DNA of 48,614 nucleotides, taken from the NCBI RefSeq assembly GCF_015999245.1, contig NZ_JAEAMR010000005.1, positions 66,448 through 115,061 on the forward strand, written 5' to 3'. Shown here piece after piece: positions 18,701-26,616 of the stretch (position 1 is the stretch's first letter; every line of letters starts with the position of its first letter). The notes below the pieces were generated by a model. That model did no database searches and was not told where the DNA came from. It saw only the letters and a list, made by a program, of their open reading frames with translations. Source of the DNA: Streptomyces sp. AV19 (lineage in GTDB: Bacteria > Actinomycetota > Actinomycetes > Streptomycetales > Streptomycetaceae). Made by a program: the position numbers and the translations under genes.

Positions 18701-20125
18701 GTGTTGAGCACCGACTTCGTCAACAGCTACCTCGACCACCACCTCGGCGAACGCCAGGTCAACAAGATCCAGCACGGCTTCCCGTCCCCGCGGTACTGGA
18801 ACGAACTGTCCGTGCCCCTGGACGAGATCGGCGAGGACCGCCGCAGTCTGCGCGAGACCAACGGCAAATCCCCGGTGTTCCTGTACATCGGCGTCCCGTA
18901 CTGCATCCAGACCGACCCCGGCAAATGCGGCTACTGCCTGTTCCCCGTCGAGGAGTTCCAGGGCAACGCCGCTCTGGAGAACTACTACGGCTACGTGGAA
19001 CGCGAAGCCGAGATGTACCGGGAGCAGATGGAGGACACCGTCCTCGTCGGGGCGTACTTCGGCGGGGGCACCTCCAACCTCTACAAGGCCCCCGTCTACC
19101 ACCGGATCATGGACATGACGCGGAGCCTGTTCCCGGAGATCGCGGAGTCGGCGGACCTCACCCTGGAGGGCATCCCCCAGCTCTTCTCCCGGGCGAAGAT
19201 GGAGGCCATACGCGACTCCGGGATGAACCGGATCAGCATGGGCGTCCAGCAGGTCAACGAACGACTCAACAGCTTCAGCGGGCGCAAGCAGACCACCAAG
19301 CACGTCATACAGAGCCTGGAGTGGGCCCGCGAACTCGGCCTGGCCGCCAACGTCGACATCATTTTCGGCTGGCCCCAGCAGACCGTCGACACCATGCTGG
19401 AGGACCTGGAGACGCTCGTCTCGTGGGACGTGTACGACATCACCCACTACGAGCTGAACGTCGGCGGCCCGACCGACTTCGCGCTCAACCGCTTCCACGA
19501 GCTGCCCAGCACGCTGGCCAACCTGGAGATGTACCGGGCGGGGCGGGACTTCCTGCTCGACAAGGGCTACGAGCAGCTGTCGACGTACAACTTCCGGCGT
19601 CCCGGCGACCCCGCGGCCCGGGACTTCCGCGAGGGCTACTCCCGCTTCGGCCACGTGGACACCCTCGGGCTCGGCTACGCGGCGATCACCTTCTTCGGCA
19701 GTCCCGCACTGCCGCCCGGCCGTTCCTGGTCGTTCATCAACCACCGCAGCCTGCCGCAGTACAAGGCAGCCGTCGACGCGGGACGGTTCCCCGTCGAGCG
19801 GGGTTACCGGCACACGCCCGAGGACTTCCTGCTGATGGGACTGTTCCGCAGCCTCATCAGCAGAGAGGTCGACCGCGTCCAGTACCGTGCCGCCTTCGGC
19901 CTCGACATCTACGAGAAGTTCGCCACCATCTGGGACGTGCTGGCCGGGCGGGGCTACGCGGAGATCACCCCGGAGCGGATCGAGCTGGTCGGCGACGGCG
20001 CGTTCTACGCCCCGATGTTCTCCGCCCTGTTCGCCGAGGAGCGCTACCGCGAGCTGCGCGAGGAGGCCGCGCGGCGCAAGAAGGAGTCCCGGCCGCCCGC
20101 GCCGGCGTCCCGGAGCGGCCAGTGA
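18701..20125 (+). CDS. HemN-like radical SAM enzyme, probable polyketide cyclopropanase (Jaw5-like)
   Basis: 474 residues from GTG 18701, with AGAGGGGAAG upstream. The [4Fe-4S] cluster ligands are C68, C76 and C79 in YCIQTDPGKCGYC. The spacing CX7CX2C differs from the CX3CX2C usual in HemN. Family motifs follow: YFGGGTSN (SAM binding), RISMGVQQ, and DIIFGWPQQT, the counterpart of the HemN DLIYGLPGQT. A HemN-type C-terminal region is present (GYRHTPEDFLLMGLFRSLI). Heme biosynthesis is unlikely, because the gene is locked between a PKS and its ketoreductase. In the jawsamycin pathway a HemN-like enzyme cyclopropanates the growing polyene using SAM as the methylene source, and the same role is inferred here. 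Its stop overlaps the next start by GTGA. Confidence 0.85.
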   Translation: MLSTDFVNSYLDHHLGERQVNKIQHGFPSPRYWNELSVPLDEIGEDRRSLRETNGKSPVFLYIGVPYCIQTDPGKCGYCLFPVEEFQGNAALENYYGYVEREAEMYREQMEDTVLVGAYFGGGTSNLYKAPVYHRIMDMTRSLFPEIAESADLTLEGIPQLFSRAKMEAIRDSGMNRISMGVQQVNERLNSFSGRKQTTKHVIQSLEWARELGLAANVDIIFGWPQQTVDTMLEDLETLVSWDVYDITHYELNVGGPTDFALNRFHELPSTLANLEMYRAGRDFLLDKGYEQLSTYNFRRPGDPAARDFREGYSRFGHVDTLGLGYAAITFFGSPALPPGRSWSFINHRSLPQYKAAVDAGRFPVERGYRHTPEDFLLMGLFRSLISREVDRVQYRAAFGLDIYEKFATIWDVLAGRGYAEITPERIELVGDGAFYAPMFSALFAEERYRELREEAARRKKESRPPAPASRSGQ

Positions 20126-20883
20126 CGGACAACCTTCCCCTGGAGGGCCGCGGCGTCGTCGTCACCGGCGGATCGCGGGGCATCGGCGCCGCGGTCGTGC
20201 GGCTGGCCGTGGAACAGGGCGCCGACGTCGTCTTCGGCTACCGCCACGGCGAGGAGCGGGCCCGCGCCCTCGCCAAGGAGCTCAACGACGCCCACCCCGG
20301 CCGGCGTTGCGTCCCGCTGTACGCCGACGTGGCCGACGCCGGGGAGGCCGGGCGCTTCGCCACCGAGGCCCTGGCGGCCCTGGACCGGCTGGACGTCCTG
20401 GTCAACAACGCCGGGGTCACCCGCGACACCCTGTTCGCGCGGATGACCGCGCAGCAGTGGAACGAGGTCATCGACACCAACCTGGGCAGCATGTACAACG
20501 TCACCCGGCCGCTGGTGCTGCCGATGGCGAAACAGGGCCGGGGCGCCATCGTCAACCTCACCTCCTACTCGGGTGTGCACGGCATCCCCGGGCAGACCGC
20601 CTACTCCGCCTCCAAGGCCGGCATCGCCGGCTTCACCAAGGCGCTGGCCAAGGAGATCGGCGGCCGGGGCGTCACCGTCAACGCGGTCGCCCCTGGGCTC
20701 ATCGAGACCGACATGACCGACGCCGTGCCCGGGGACAAGGCCGAGTACCTCAAGTCCCTGATCCCCAGCCGCTCGTTCGGTTCCCCGGAGGACGTGGCGC
20801 ACCTGGTGTGCTACCTCGCCTCCGACCGGGCCCGCTACATCACCGGCCAGGTGATCGAGATCGCCGGCGGTCTGGTGCTGTAG
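20122..20883 (+). CDS. Trans-acting 3-oxoacyl-ACP reductase, SDR/FabG type (Jaw6-like)
   Basis: 253 residues. The Rossmann motif TGGSRGIG lies at 15-22, NNAG at 95-98, and the catalytic residues S148, Y161 and K165 lie in TSYSG and YSASK. It is a standard NADPH-dependent ketoreductase of FabG length. It overlaps the radical SAM gene by 4 bases and is the last gene of the three-gene operon. Because the PKS has a dehydratase but no ketoreductase domain, this enzyme most likely reduces the beta-keto group on the PKS carrier domain during each cycle. A second role in fatty acid synthesis is possible but less likely given the coupling. Confidence 0.88.
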   Translation: MTDNLPLEGRGVVVTGGSRGIGAAVVRLAVEQGADVVFGYRHGEERARALAKELNDAHPGRRCVPLYADVADAGEAGRFATEALAALDRLDVLVNNAGVTRDTLFARMTAQQWNEVIDTNLGSMYNVTRPLVLPMAKQGRGAIVNLTSYSGVHGIPGQTAYSASKAGIAGFTKALAKEIGGRGVTVNAVAPGLIETDMTDAVPGDKAEYLKSLIPSRSFGSPEDVAHLVCYLASDRARYITGQVIEIAGGLVL

Positions 20884-20886
20884 CAG

Positions 20887-20931
20887 CCGGTTGAGAGCTC
20901 CCGTGCTCCGGGCGCGGGGGCTCTCAACCGG
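20887..20931. terminator. Bidirectional terminator between the PKS trio and tesB-like gene
   Basis: CCGGTTGAGAGC (20887-20898) and GCTCTCAACCGG (20920-20931) form a perfect 12-bp stem with a 21-base loop. It begins 4 bases after the ketoreductase stop and overlaps the 3' end of the convergent thioesterase gene, so it can end transcription from both sides. Confidence 0.75.
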
Positions 20932-21823
20932 GCTCTCCGAAGCTGTCGTTCAGGCGGATCAGGCCCTCCTGTGCGAGCGTGGCGACCAAAGTGCCGTCCT
21001 GGGTGAAGACCCGGCCAAGGACCAGCCCGCGCCCCCGGGAGGCCGCCGGCGTCTCGTGGGCGCACAGCAGCCACTCGTCCGCACGGAAGGGGCGGTGGAT
21101 CCACACCATGTGGTCGATGCTGCTGCCAGTGACCCGGAGCCAGGAGATGCCGTTCCGGACCAGTACGGTTTCCATCATGGTGACATCGGTGAGATACGCT
21201 AGGAGGCAGGCGTGGAGCAGGTGCGCGTCGTCCGCCGTCGCCTCCGCGGGCAGCTCATCCTTGACGCGCACCCAGATCCGCGTCCAAGGGGAGGACAGCG
21301 ATGGATCCTTCTCCGCGTCGAAGCTCAACGGCCCGACGAAGCGCAGCTCGTAGGGCTTTCCGAGGGACTGGAAGGGCTCGCCGAACGACGCGGTCAGCCG
21401 CTCCTCGTAGGTCGGCAGATCCTCCGGTTTCGGGACCTCCGGCATTTCGTCCTGGTGATCGAGCCCCGGCCGACCGCGGTGGAAGGAGGCGGTGAGGGCG
21501 AACACCTCCAGGCCACACTGTGCCGCGTAGACGCGCCGTGTGGCGAAGGCGGCGCCGCTGCGCACCCGTTCGACCCGGTAGTCGAAGGGGATGCCCGGCG
21601 CAGCGGGCCGGATGAAGGAGCAGTGCACGGAGTGTGCGCGCAGCCCGCCCGCAACCGTGCGGCCGGCGGCGGCCAGCGCCTGGGCGGCCAAGTGCCCTCC
21701 GTAGACCGGGGAGGACTGCTCCAGGGCGGGCCGCCCGAGGAAGTGCTCCCCGCAGCCGGGGTCGGGCACCGCGTCGAGGTCAAGCAGCTCCAGCAGCGCA
21801 TGTTGCTGTTCCATCAGCCCCAC
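20924..21823 (-). CDS. Acyl-CoA thioesterase II (TesB family)
   Basis: 299 residues from GTG 21823 (ATG 21814 is an alternative three codons in). The double-hotdog TesB fold is evident: VYGGHLAAQALAAAGRTV near the start, HSVHCSFIRPAAP, and in the second half LLAYLTDVTMMETVL and SIDHMVWIHRPFRADEWLL, then ASRGRGLVLGRVFTQDG. These enzymes hydrolyse acyl-CoA to free acid and CoA. It faces the PKS trio and is not part of its operon, but it could release a chain from CoA. A housekeeping role is equally possible, since TesB genes are common in Streptomyces. Confidence 0.85.
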   Translation of the reverse strand: MGLMEQQHALLELLDLDAVPDPGCGEHFLGRPALEQSSPVYGGHLAAQALAAAGRTVAGGLRAHSVHCSFIRPAAPGIPFDYRVERVRSGAAFATRRVYAAQCGLEVFALTASFHRGRPGLDHQDEMPEVPKPEDLPTYEERLTASFGEPFQSLGKPYELRFVGPLSFDAEKDPSLSSPWTRIWVRVKDELPAEATADDAHLLHACLLAYLTDVTMMETVLVRNGISWLRVTGSSIDHMVWIHRPFRADEWLLCAHETPAASRGRGLVLGRVFTQDGTLVATLAQEGLIRLNDSFGEPG

Positions 21824-21986
21824 TTCGTCTCAAGTCACCGCGTGGGAGCCAGTATCACCGCCCAGCGCCCGGCCCATCAATCGAACAGGCTTGAAACACC
21901 GGAGAGTTGCGGTGATGACAGGAAGCGGGTCCGTGCGGTACCCCGGAACGCGACACCCCGAACCATCCGGACCAGGGAGGCCCTTT

Positions 21987-24227
21987 ATGTTCGACCGCGT
22001 CATCGCGTCGCTGCACCGGCGGCGCGTGGCCGTGCTGTGGGTGAGCGCGGTCCTCCTCGTCCTGGCCGGGATCGGCGGCCTGGGCGTGGAGCACCGGCTG
22101 GCCCACGGGGGGCTCTCCGACCCCGGCGCGCAGTCCTCCCGCGCCGGGCGCCTGGTGTCCGAGCACTTCCCCTCGGCCGACGACGACCTGGTGCTCCTGC
22201 TGCGCGGCGCCGGACCGGTCGACTCGGCGACGATGACCTCCCTCGGCACCGAACTGACCCGGCGCGCCGAGCGGGCCCCGGGCGTGCGGGCCGCCACCTC
22301 GTACTGGACCGCGGGGCGCGCCACCTCGATGCGTTCCCGCGACGCCTCCATCGGCCTTGTGTCCATCTCCCTGCGCGGCGACGAGGACACACAGGCGAAG
22401 ACCGCCGAGCGGCTGGTGCCGGACATCCGGCGGCACGCGGAGGGGCTGACGGTCATGGCGGCCGGCCCCGCGCAGGTGCTGGCAGAGGTCGGCAAGCGCA
22501 CCGCCCACGACCTGCTGCTCGCCGAGGCGATCAGCGCACCGGTCACCCTCGTCCTCCTGCTGCTGTTCTTCGGCAGCGCCGTGGCCGCCGCCCTGCCCCT
22601 GGTCATCGCACTGCTGTCGATCCTGGTGGGCCGAGCCGTGGTGAACGCCCTGGCGGGCACCGTGTCGATCTCGGTGTACTCGATAAACTCGACGACCGCG
22701 CTCGGACTCGGACTCGCCATCGACTACAGCCTGTTCATCCTCGCACGCTTCCGGGAGGAGCTGAGCACCGGTGCCACGGTGCAGGAGGCCCTGGGCCCGA
22801 CCATGCGCAGGGCCGGGCGGACGGTCGCGTTCTCCGCGCTCACGGTGGCCCTGTCCCTCGTCGGCCTGCTGGTTTTCCCCCAGTTCTTCCTGCGGTCCTT
22901 CGCCTACGGCGGCATCGTGGTGATCTTGTCCGCAGCGGCGGGGGCGGTCCTCGTCCTGCCCGCGCTACTGGCCGTCCTGGGCCATCGGGTCAACCGTTAC
23001 GACGTCTTCGCCCGGCTGCGCGGCCCGGCGCCGCACACAGCCTCCGAGAGCGGGCGCTGGTACCGGTTCGCCACGGCGGTGATGCGCCGTCCAGTGCTCT
23101 ACGGCGGTGGTGTGGTGGTGCTGCTGGCCGCCCTCGCGTCCCCGTTCACGGGGATCTCCCCCGGCCTCGTCGACGACCGTACACTGCCCGCCGATGCCCA
23201 GGTGCACCGCGCCGCACAGCTGCTGCGCGAGCGGTTCGACGCGGATGCGCTGCACACCGTCCCGGTCGTAGTGGAAGGAGTGGGCCACGACCGGGACCGG
23301 CTCCTGGAGTCCTACGCCCGCTCGCTCTCCGCGGTGCGCGATGTCCGGCGAGTGACCACGACGACCGGCACTTATCTGGCCGGGCGCCGGGTCCAGGACC
23401 CGGTCCCCGCCGCCGCAACGCTGATGAGCGGTGGGCACACCCTGCTCTTCGTGGTCTCCTCGGTGGAGCAGGACTCGTCCGCCGGAACCCAACTTGTCGG
23501 CCAGCTGCGGAAGGTAGCACCGCCCGGCGAGGCGGCACGGGCGTGGGTGGGCGGACGGGCCGCCGAGCTCAAGGACGGCACGGCGGCCGTCTCCCGGGCC
23601 GCTCCACTGGCGATCGGCATCGTGGTGGGCTCCTCCCTGGTACTGCTCTTCCTGTTCACCGGGAGCGTGCTGATGCCGGTGAAGGCACTGGCGCTCAACA
23701 CCCTCAGCCTCACCGCCACGTTCGGGGCGATGGTGTTCGTCTTCCAGGAGGGTCACCTCTCGTTCCTAGTGGGCAGCCCGTTGCACACCGGCATGTTGGA
23801 CACGACCATCCCGATCCTGACCTTCTGCATGGCGTTCGGGCTTTCCATGGACTACGAGGTGTTCCTGCTCTCCCGGATCCGCGAGCGCTACTTCGCCACC
23901 GGCGACAACGCGGAGTCGGTGGCATTCGGTCTCCAGCACACGGGCCGGATCATCACGGCCGCGGCCGTCCTGGTCGCGGCGCTCCTGCTCATCTTCGCCT
24001 CCTCGGGCGTGACACTGCTCAAACTGCTGGGCGTCAGCCTCGCGCTGGCGGTGCTCCTGGACGCGACGCTGGTCCGCGCCGTGCTGGTGCCCTCGTTCAT
24101 GCGCCTGGCCGGCCGGGCCAACTGGTGGGCGCCCGGCCCGCTGCGCCGCCTCCACGACCGGTTCGGGCTGCGCGAGGACGAGCCGGAGCGGGACGCTAGC
24201 GGGCCGGCGGAAGGGACCGCCGGGTGA
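21987..24227 (+). CDS. MMPL/RND-family membrane transporter
   Basis: 746 residues from ATG 21987, with CAGGGAGG upstream. The topology is typical of MMPL proteins: one N-terminal segment (17-36), a large extracytoplasmic loop, five clustered helices (about 175-365, including ALGLGLAIDYSLFILARFREEL), a second loop, and a second cluster (about 545-725, including FGLSMDYEVFLLSRIRER). The paired DYS and DYE motifs are the proton-relay positions of the family. Actinobacterial members export lipids and polyketides, ActII-3 being one. It lies next to the PKS trio and is divergent from tesB, so it may export the PKS product. Its 3' end overlaps the convergent dipeptidase gene by 32 bases. Confidence 0.88.
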   Translation: MFDRVIASLHRRRVAVLWVSAVLLVLAGIGGLGVEHRLAHGGLSDPGAQSSRAGRLVSEHFPSADDDLVLLLRGAGPVDSATMTSLGTELTRRAERAPGVRAATSYWTAGRATSMRSRDASIGLVSISLRGDEDTQAKTAERLVPDIRRHAEGLTVMAAGPAQVLAEVGKRTAHDLLLAEAISAPVTLVLLLLFFGSAVAAALPLVIALLSILVGRAVVNALAGTVSISVYSINSTTALGLGLAIDYSLFILARFREELSTGATVQEALGPTMRRAGRTVAFSALTVALSLVGLLVFPQFFLRSFAYGGIVVILSAAAGAVLVLPALLAVLGHRVNRYDVFARLRGPAPHTASESGRWYRFATAVMRRPVLYGGGVVVLLAALASPFTGISPGLVDDRTLPADAQVHRAAQLLRERFDADALHTVPVVVEGVGHDRDRLLESYARSLSAVRDVRRVTTTTGTYLAGRRVQDPVPAAATLMSGGHTLLFVVSSVEQDSSAGTQLVGQLRKVAPPGEAARAWVGGRAAELKDGTAAVSRAAPLAIGIVVGSSLVLLFLFTGSVLMPVKALALNTLSLTATFGAMVFVFQEGHLSFLVGSPLHTGMLDTTIPILTFCMAFGLSMDYEVFLLSRIRERYFATGDNAESVAFGLQHTGRIITAAAVLVAALLLIFASSGVTLLKLLGVSLALAVLLDATLVRAVLVPSFMRLAGRANWWAPGPLRRLHDRFGLREDEPERDASGPAEGTAG

Positions 24228-24993
24228 CCGGGAAGTTAAAGTACGTGTCCGGGAACGTCTCCGGCTTGTACGTGTAGTGCCACCATTCTTCCGGAAGGTT
24301 CTTGAATCCGGCCTTCTCCAGGCCGTCCTTGAGCAGCAGCCGGTTGCTCCGCTGTTCGCCGACGACGCGGGGGTCGAGGGTGTGCGAGAGGGTGTCGAAG
24401 CAGTCGAAGCCGGTGCCCATGTCGAGGGAGTTGTCCGGGAACCGGTCGCGCTTGGGCCCGTAGCAGGACTTCAGCGGCTCGCCCGGGATGTACGGGCGGG
24501 TGGGCCACGCTGGCAGCCGGACGAGGGTGAGGTCCACCGTACTGCCCCTGCTGTGCCCGGACTTGGCGGCGATGTACCCGTCGTCGAAGAGCCTCGTCTT
24601 GTCGACGCGCGGATAGAACTCGGGCTTCATCCGCTGGTCGTCGAGGTCCTTCGCCCACCGGACGAAGTGGTCGACGGCGCGCTGCGGGCGGTAGCAGTCG
24701 TAGACCTTGAGGGCGTAGCCCTTCCTGAGGAAGGCCCGTTGGGCCCGGCGCAGGGCGTCGGCCGCGTCCCGGGTCAGGATGCACAGCGGCTGCCGGTAGC
24801 CGTCGATCCGCTCGCCGGTGAAGTTGTGCCGGGTGAGGTAGCGCATCTCCTGGAGGACGGTGGGGTCCGTGTCCCGCAGGGCGACGAACTCCGGTGGCGC
24901 CTCGGTCTCCGGGCGTGCCTGCGCGGTGGTGGCGGGCACGGCGAGCAGGACGGCGGCCGCGCCGGCGACCAGGCCGCGGAGGATTCTTCGCAT
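24196..24993 (-). CDS. Secreted D-alanyl-D-alanine dipeptidase, VanX/M15 family
   Basis: 265 residues. A signal peptide is evident: MRRILRG, then a hydrophobic core GLVAGAAAVLLAVPA, then a cut after about residue 26 (AQA). Zinc and catalytic motifs are H147 and D154 in SGHSRGSTVDL, and E236 with H239 in EEWWHY. Secreted members trim D-Ala-D-Ala dipeptides or cell-wall peptides outside the cell. Cytoplasmic VanX confers vancomycin resistance, but no vanH or vanA neighbour exists here and this one is exported, so a cell-wall housekeeping role is more likely. AAGGAG precedes ATG 24993. The downstream end overlaps the MMPL gene tail by 32 bases in the convergent sense. Confidence 0.88.
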   Translation of the reverse strand: MRRILRGLVAGAAAVLLAVPATTAQARPETEAPPEFVALRDTDPTVLQEMRYLTRHNFTGERIDGYRQPLCILTRDAADALRRAQRAFLRKGYALKVYDCYRPQRAVDHFVRWAKDLDDQRMKPEFYPRVDKTRLFDDGYIAAKSGHSRGSTVDLTLVRLPAWPTRPYIPGEPLKSCYGPKRDRFPDNSLDMGTGFDCFDTLSHTLDPRVVGEQRSNRLLLKDGLEKAGFKNLPEEWWHYTYKPETFPDTYFNFPVTRRSLPPAR

Positions 24994-25081
24994 CGGCTCC
25001 GACTCCTTGGCTCCGAGGGCGTGGTGCAGCCCTCGCAGGCGGCATGGTGGCGGAGCCTCCCCCGTGGCGTCCAGCGCCGTT

Positions 25082-25897
25082 TCAGGAGCGCCGGGCGTGG
25101 AAGATGCCCCACCGGAGCCGCCCGGCGCGGGCCGCGTCGACCCACAGGGGCAGGTTCGCGAGCAGTTGCTCCAGGTAGTCGGCGCTGATGACCTTGCCCA
25201 GCTCGGCCTTCCGGGCCCCGGTCTCCTCGGTCAGCCGGACGTAGTGGTGCAGCAGTTGTTCGCTGTGGTCGTCGAATCCGATGGCGTCCGTCCCGAGCCC
25301 GGCGAGACCGTCCCGGTAGAAGGAGGGTGTGGCCAGCTCGTCCACCCCGAGCCGGGCGACGACCGGCCGCAGTGTGCCGGCGGGTGTGGCTTCGGCGGCC
25401 ATGATGTCGGTGAACGCCAGCCGCCCGCCCGGTGCGAGGACCCGCACGGCCTCGCTCAGCGCCCGCCCCCGGTCCGTGCTGTGGCACAGCGCCTCCAGCG
25501 AGCAGACCGCGTCGAACTCCCCGTCGCCGTACGGCACATCGTGGAACGACCCGGTGATGACCTCGACGAGTCCGTCCAGTCCCCGCTCCGCGTTGACCCG
25601 GCGGTGCCGCTCGTTCTGCGCCTCGCTCAGGTTGAGCGCGACGACGCGGCACCCGAAGCGCCCGGCCAGGTACCGGGCCGTGCCCCCGTAGCCGGACCCC
25701 AGGTCCAGCACCCGCGCCCCGGGGCCGATCCCCAGCCGCCCGGCCAGCCGCTCCACGGTCCGCCGCGACGCCTCGGCGACCGGCTCCCCTTCTCTTTCAT
25801 AAATCCCCGTGTGGATGTCCTCCCCGCCCCAGACGGCGTCGTAGAAGGCGTCCACGTCACTGGACTCGTAGTAGCTCCGCGTCGCGTCGTCCGGCAT
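25082..25897 (-). CDS. SAM-dependent methyltransferase, sarcosine/dimethylglycine-like
   Basis: 271 residues from ATG 25897, with GAGGAG 8 bases upstream; a longer frame to 25948 lacks this support. The N-terminal region SYYESSDVDAFYDAVWGGED with IHTGIYE is characteristic of glycine betaine-forming sarcosine/dimethylglycine N-methyltransferases and related small-molecule enzymes. The SAM-binding loop DLGSGYGG is at 65-72. SLEALCHSTDRGRALSEAVRVLAPGG is the usual post-II/post-III region. The protein probably methylates a small amine, but the exact substrate cannot be read from sequence. It is monocistronic, and no osmolyte transporter lies nearby. Confidence 0.7.
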   Translation of the reverse strand: MPDDATRSYYESSDVDAFYDAVWGGEDIHTGIYEREGEPVAEASRRTVERLAGRLGIGPGARVLDLGSGYGGTARYLAGRFGCRVVALNLSEAQNERHRRVNAERGLDGLVEVITGSFHDVPYGDGEFDAVCSLEALCHSTDRGRALSEAVRVLAPGGRLAFTDIMAAEATPAGTLRPVVARLGVDELATPSFYRDGLAGLGTDAIGFDDHSEQLLHHYVRLTEETGARKAELGKVISADYLEQLLANLPLWVDAARAGRLRWGIFHARRS

Positions 25898-26005
25898 GCC
25901 CACGCTCCTCGTCCATCCCCTTGGTCCCGGTGACCTCACCGAGACCAACGTGTCCGTTGCGGACCGGCGGGAAAAGGGGCGAATCGGCCAGATTTCGGCG
26001 GCGCG

Positions 26006-26260
26006 TCAGCTTTCGTCCTCCATGGCGCTGTCGCAGCTCTCGCAGAGCCGGTCGGCGTACTCCGGCGGATACCAGGGCGCGTCCGGATGCTCCGCGGGCC
26101 GCCAGGGAGCCTTCCCCATGGCGAAGGTGTCCTTGCCGCAGAAGGTCCGCGGGCCCGGGGACGACGGTGTCCCCGGGGCGCCGGGCGCCGCGTGCACCCG
26201 GCGCACCGGGGCCTCGGCGGCACCGGGCCGGTCGAGCTCGTACACGACGATGATCTCCAT
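26006..26260 (-). CDS. Small hypothetical protein, 84 residues, cysteine pair at C-terminus
   Basis: The frame from ATG 26260 (GTG 26269 possible) starts MEIIVVYELDRPG, then a Pro/Gly-rich middle with RTFCGKDTFAMG and a tail HPDAPWYPPEYADRLCESCD. The three cysteines could bind a metal, but no family is recognised. Codon use is normal. It lies between the methyltransferase and the terminator of the large biosynthetic operon and is probably unrelated to either. Confidence 0.5.
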   Translation of the reverse strand: MEIIVVYELDRPGAAEAPVRRVHAAPGAPGTPSSPGPRTFCGKDTFAMGKAPWRPAEHPDAPWYPPEYADRLCESCDSAMEDES

Positions 26261-26307
26261 GCGCCCCACGGTAGTCCCGCTGCCGGGCGTGCGCGCAGGG
26301 ACAGAAG

Positions 26308-26342
26308 GCCCCGGACAGGTCAGGGCCTGACCTGTCCGGGGC
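26308..26342 (-). terminator. 16-bp stem terminator of the large biosynthetic operon
   Basis: GCCCCGGACAGGTCAG (26308-26323) pairs perfectly with CTGACCTGTCCGGGGC (26327-26342) across a 3-base loop. It lies 13 bases beyond the ACP stop codon and marks the end of the minus-strand operon. It is the strongest hairpin in the window and could also stop the convergent direction. Confidence 0.8.
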
Positions 26343-26355
26343 TGAGGGTGCTCGC

Positions 26356-26616
26356 TCAGCCGACCGCAGCGGCCTTCCGCGTGACCAGGTCGTACGTCGC
26401 CCGCAACGACGTCGCCTCGGCCAGGTCCGTCTCCGTCAGCTGGACGCCGTACCGCTCCTCCAGGACGATCTGCATCTCCAGGGCCAGCAGGGAGTCGACG
26501 CCGAGGTCCTGGACGAAGCGGGCGTCGTCCGTGACCTCCTCCGGGTCGAGTTCGAGGAGCTCGGCGATGGTGCCGCGCAGGTCCTCGAGTTCGATGACGG
26601 TGCTGTTGGTGTTCAC
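26356..26616 (-). CDS. Acyl carrier protein
   Basis: 86 residues from GTG 26616, with AAAGGAG 6 bases upstream. The phosphopantetheine site is DLGVDSLLALEMQI, with Ser in VDSL. The acidic helix pattern (ELLELDPEEVTDDARF) and the tail LTETDLAEATSLRATYDLV are typical of type II PKS or FAS carriers. The start overlaps the stop of the preceding KS-like gene (GTGA), so carrier and KS-like subunits are coupled. It is the only free-standing carrier in this operon and is presumably the chain bearer for the two ketosynthase pairs. It is the last gene before the terminator. Confidence 0.9.
   Translation of the reverse strand: MNTNSTVIELEDLRGTIAELLELDPEEVTDDARFVQDLGVDSLLALEMQIVLEERYGVQLTETDLAEATSLRATYDLVTRKAAAVG

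Noticed and set aside
14747..19813. A 1688-codon open frame on the minus strand under the PKS and radical SAM genes
   Set aside because: It is a GC-rich antisense shadow with no domain sense. The plus strand shows complete catalytic motifs and ribosome sites over the same span.
18701..20125. Coproporphyrinogen III dehydrogenase (heme synthesis)
   Set aside because: The cysteine spacing differs from HemN, and the gene is translationally coupled to a ketoreductase and follows a PKS.
24196..24993. Vancomycin resistance determinant
   Set aside because: The protein has a signal peptide, and no vanH, vanA, vanR or vanS genes are nearby, so a secreted cell-wall peptidase is more likely.
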